Shown: piece after piece, positions 60,642-64,000 of the stretch
How the letters are laid out: every line of letters starts with the position of its first letter
How positions within the stretch are numbered: the first letter of the stretch is position 1
Assembly: GCA_963693365.1 (NCBI GenBank)
Contig: CAVNZM010000007.1
Span: 9,114,001-9,178,000 of the forward strand
Reading direction: 5' to 3'
DNA length: 64,000 nucleotides
DNA from: Amoebidium appalachense
Lineage: Eukaryota; Ichthyosporea
The notes under the pieces: model-generated
What the model saw: only the letters and a program-made list of their open reading frames with translations
What the model was told of the DNA's origin: nothing
Database searches by the model: none
Program-made: the position numbers and the translations under genes

Positions 60642-61707
60642 GGAGGGGGGGGGGGGGAGGTTGGAGGGCGCCGGGGGGCGAGAAGAAATCTTAATGAACA
60701 AACACAAAACATTTCGGCATCACAACTGATTGTATTGCCACAGCACACTGTATCACACATTATTGGAACAACCGTATCCCATTCTTCATCGTGCCGGCCC
60801 TGCCCCCCCCATCCCCCCCCCCCGGGGCCCTTCACCCTCGGGCCCTCCTCCCCGCCCCCCTCCCTCCCCCTCCCCCCAACCCAACCCAACCCAACCCACC
60901 CATCCACCCGCCGACCCACCCACCCACCCCCCCTTGCTCCCCCCAAGGGGCTGCGACCTCCAGAACCACACCATCACTTCAGCCCGAGGAGCGTTACCCA
61001 AAAGTGCAAAACGATTAATGAAATTCTTGGGATGATTTGTTCAAATCGGATCCGGATTGTGACCGTAAGGAATCCCCATACGCATACTGGATCCTCCACC
61101 TCTCCTCCTCCATTCCATAACACACACACACACACACACACACATACCAAAAAAAAAAAAAAAAAAAAAAGTGTGAATGAATGGGGGAGGGGGGGGAGGG
61201 GGGTTGCCACCAGGGGGAGGTTGGAAGGGAGGAGTGACGGGGGCTGCGGGAGTGAATCACTGTATATTGGGAGATAACTTTTGTAATTTCGGCAGTAATG
61301 AAGGTGACTGAGTCTCATGCACTGCACTTGGCGATACTCCATTTCCACGAATCGGTATCGGACGTTAGAAAACGCACTTCCGAATAACCCTCCGTACTGT
61401 TAACGTACCACCACTCAGGCCCATTAGGAAAAGATCATGTGCAATGCCACGGCACGGGTTGTCTTTTGCACAAATCCGTGTAGATAATGAGCCCATCGAG
61501 CCTCAAGGCCAACCCCCCTCCCCACTCCTTCCCCCCTCCCCCCCCCCCCCCCCCCCCCCCCCCCTCCCCACCCCCCCATCCCCTTCCCCCTCCCTTCCCC
61601 ACTCCCCCTCCTCATTTCCCACCTTTTTTGTTGCCATGCAGGATATTCGATTCTGTCCTCCCGCCCCCCTCCCCCACCCCCCACTTGGGTGTGTCATGGG
61701 GAGGGGG

Positions 61708-61744
<37 letters not shown>

Positions 61745-62169
61745 GAGGGGGGGGGGGGGGGGGGGGGGAAGGAAAAAGAGGAGGAGGGGGTGTACGTGTG
61801 GTTAGAGTATCGGGGAGGGGTGGAGGGGGCCGAGGGGGGTTTCATCACGTACCTCACTGACAGAATATCCCAATGGATATCGTTGCTCCGAAAATTCCGG
61901 TCCCCTTCTGCCCTCCCTCCCCCCTCCCCACCCTTCTCATTTCCCCCCCTTCTTCCCCCTCTCATCCCCCCCCCCCCCCTTCCCTCCCTCCCACCGTCCC
62001 CACGACATGAAAACTGCCCATCTTCCTAACCCTGGTTTCGTATGAAGTAAGATAAGGCCCATGTTTCTGTCTTTGGACAAGCAATGCAACATGCTCCGAG
62101 TCGGGCTAGTATAATGGGCCTGTTTTCTGTGGACGCCTGTTATGTAAACTTTTAAGAGAAAGTAAACAA

Positions 62170-62203
<34 letters not shown>

Positions 62204-62327
62204 TATGGTGAGAAAATAATGCTTGTCGGACAAGTTGAGTTGGCATGCTGTACACGATGATCATGACACATCTACACCAACCAATTTTACTAAAATCTGC
62301 AGTAATTGAGTTGTGCCCATTACCAAA

Positions 62328-62368
<41 letters not shown>

Positions 62369-62392
62369 ACCACCACCACCACCACCACAAAA

Positions 62393-62433
<41 letters not shown>

Positions 62434-64000
62434 AAAAACTACATGCGTGCAATCATATAGTGCATTATAAAAGGTAGTCGTGCTATTCGTGTTGGTCCAT
62501 CAAGGTGACTTGCTGCACATTTCCGACCGTAGGTTTTTGAGTGACACCGATAACGAAAGTGTCTGGCTTGCTTGCCGCGTGATAGGGCCCAGTTGGCATA
62601 CGCACTTGCTCGCCTGCCTGCCCACGCCTACGCCACACTTTTTACGATAGGGAGCCCCTACGTCTGTCAGTGTGTGTGTCTGTCCATCACCATAGCATAC
62701 GTGAGGCCTTCATCACTTTCCCATGCATTTTCCCATGTCAACAAGCCGTTCCTCCGGTTGCGCAGTACGCTTGTTTCTTTAATCAGAGGGTGAACCCTAC
62801 AGAGAGACCTGCCAGGTCTAGATCTTCGGTATATCCTTTCGACATTTCGAAAGTGGTACGTGGCTATGCCTACGTGCCATGCCCACTGCACTGTGATGCA
62901 TGTTGCACAAAGTCACTGGGCCCAGGGAAGACTTTTTACTTGCTTGCCACTTCTTTAAACCCCCGCATGTGAACATATATACCACATGGTATACACAGAC
63001 TTACCACAAATGGTAGTAGAAAGCTAGTTCGATATGAGCAAGAGTCCAAATACTTTCTTGTGCATGTGCCAATGGCATAATAAATATATCTATCGGAAGT
63101 ACACACTAAAACTATTACTAACTCGTGGTCACTATTCTTGGAAGACAAATCTGACATGATATAACGTCCAATATGATATGAACGCTAACTTGCTAAGCCT
63201 TCGACAGTCATGTTAGCCAAAACCCGCACGCGTGTTCCCTGCCTGGTTTATCTGTACAGTGGACCCGCGTCCGCACGACGTCCGCGCGTATGCATATCGA
63301 GTAAACAGCGTACTGCGTATGCGTATGTTAACTACGTACATGAATGAGTCATGCTGAGGGGTGCATTTGTTCAATTGTTCATAAAACCAAGTGTAGAAAC
63401 TAATAAGCTTATCGCCCATCTCTTCCAGCTGCAGGTACTGGTGTACAGATGAGCTGTACAGATGACAGATGCAGTTGAGTCAATGCGGACAACCAGACGA
63501 ACGGCGTGGGTCTGCCTATAATTGGGCCGTGTGTCGTCTGTCGAGGCCCTAGGGTAAATGTATAAATGTACATAAACATGAGTACCAGGCATCTGTGAAG
63601 CTACTCTGTGCATGTTGAGAGCACGTGCACGGGGGTACATTTTTAAATTTTTTCAGCTAAATCTGTGTTCGTGTGTGCACGTGCAGCCTAAAGGCCTTGT
63701 TAGGCCGAACACCGGCATGCGCGTCGGTGTAATTAGTACCTGGCCTTCTTCGAACGGTATCCAGGCAATTATTAAATGAGAAACATGTACAAAAAGGGAG
63801 TGGAAGAGAAAAAGAACCTATACTGTATATGTTTTTCCATAACTAACTTTACCATGACTTTGTCGATGGCAGCAGCAGTTACCTAAGCGTTTACTAAGGC
63901 ACCTGACTGACACTATCAAGGGAACCTCTTGCAGCTTGCTACCTTTGAGTTACAGGGATCCAATCAGATGGTCTACAAAATGCAACCAATCGGAACTCGC
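60010..64000. other. No gene recognised
   Basis: C- and G-run rich to about 62400: examples are the T run and G run at 60600-60658, G runs at 61709-61768, a G run at 62170-62201 and a C run, (CAC)n and A run at 62330-62426. From 62430 to 64000 the DNA is unique and repeat-poor, with CCAAT motifs at 63960-63964 and 63985-63989. These could mark a promoter for a gene beyond the window. Open frames of up to 100 codons here show no recognisable motif. Confidence 0.6.

Noticed and set aside
62670-63640. Open frames of 60-100 codons near the right end
   Set aside because: No recognisable motifs, no supporting splice sites, and composition like the surrounding non-coding DNA.

Overview
This 64 kb window is nuclear DNA from an intron-rich eukaryote. 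It holds multi-exon genes with GT-AG introns, CCAAT boxes in upstream DNA, non-LTR and Ty1/copia retroelement remnants, and a very heavy load of simple repeats: (AC/GT)n up to about 230 bp, (CT/GA)n, and dozens of poly-C or poly-G runs of 20-50 nt. Exons were joined by hand using splice sites, reading phase and family motifs. A Myc-like bHLH-zip gene points to Holozoa. An NAD-dependent fermentative-type D-lactate dehydrogenase and a PF03407-type glycosyltransferase fit a unicellular holozoan better than an animal. This placement is inference, and the species cannot be named.

Layout. (1) 1.1-8.6 kb, + strand: a mitochondrial OMA1-type M48 metallopeptidase in at least nine, probably ten, exons. 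(2) 8.6-15.4 kb: no convincing gene; a ~227-bp tandem repeat bordered by GAGCCAC palindromes and long CT and GT arrays. (3) 15.5-16.5 kb, - strand: a single-exon Myc-like factor with TATA and CCAAT elements upstream. (4) 19.9-27 kb: a mobile-element district with a GA array, two overlapping intronless - strand ORFs (an OTU-like candidate cysteine protease and a membrane protein), a 5'-truncated LINE, duplicated AT-rich DNA and a decayed Copia pol. (5) 28.9-32.1 kb, - strand: a small coiled-coil-like ORF and a class 3 lipase with one frame break at a G6 run. (6) 34.2-38.7 kb, - strand: a complete eight-exon nucleotide-diphospho-sugar transferase. (7) 43.6-46.9 kb, - strand: a complete five-exon gene joining a cyclic-nucleotide-binding domain to a D-lactate dehydrogenase. 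(8) 50.6-56.4 kb, + strand: a complete five-exon HAD hydrolase. (9) 57.6-60.0 kb: two 3' ends of one LINE family, one retaining RNase H and zinc-knuckle coding sequence. (10) 60-64 kb: nothing convincing.

The genes do not form a pathway; they are separate housekeeping, regulatory and metabolic units. The main points of interest are the CNBD-D-LDH fusion with an RRGS linker motif, the overlapping OTU-like/membrane ORF pair, and the repeated placement of sense-strand poly-C tracts just downstream of 5' splice sites.
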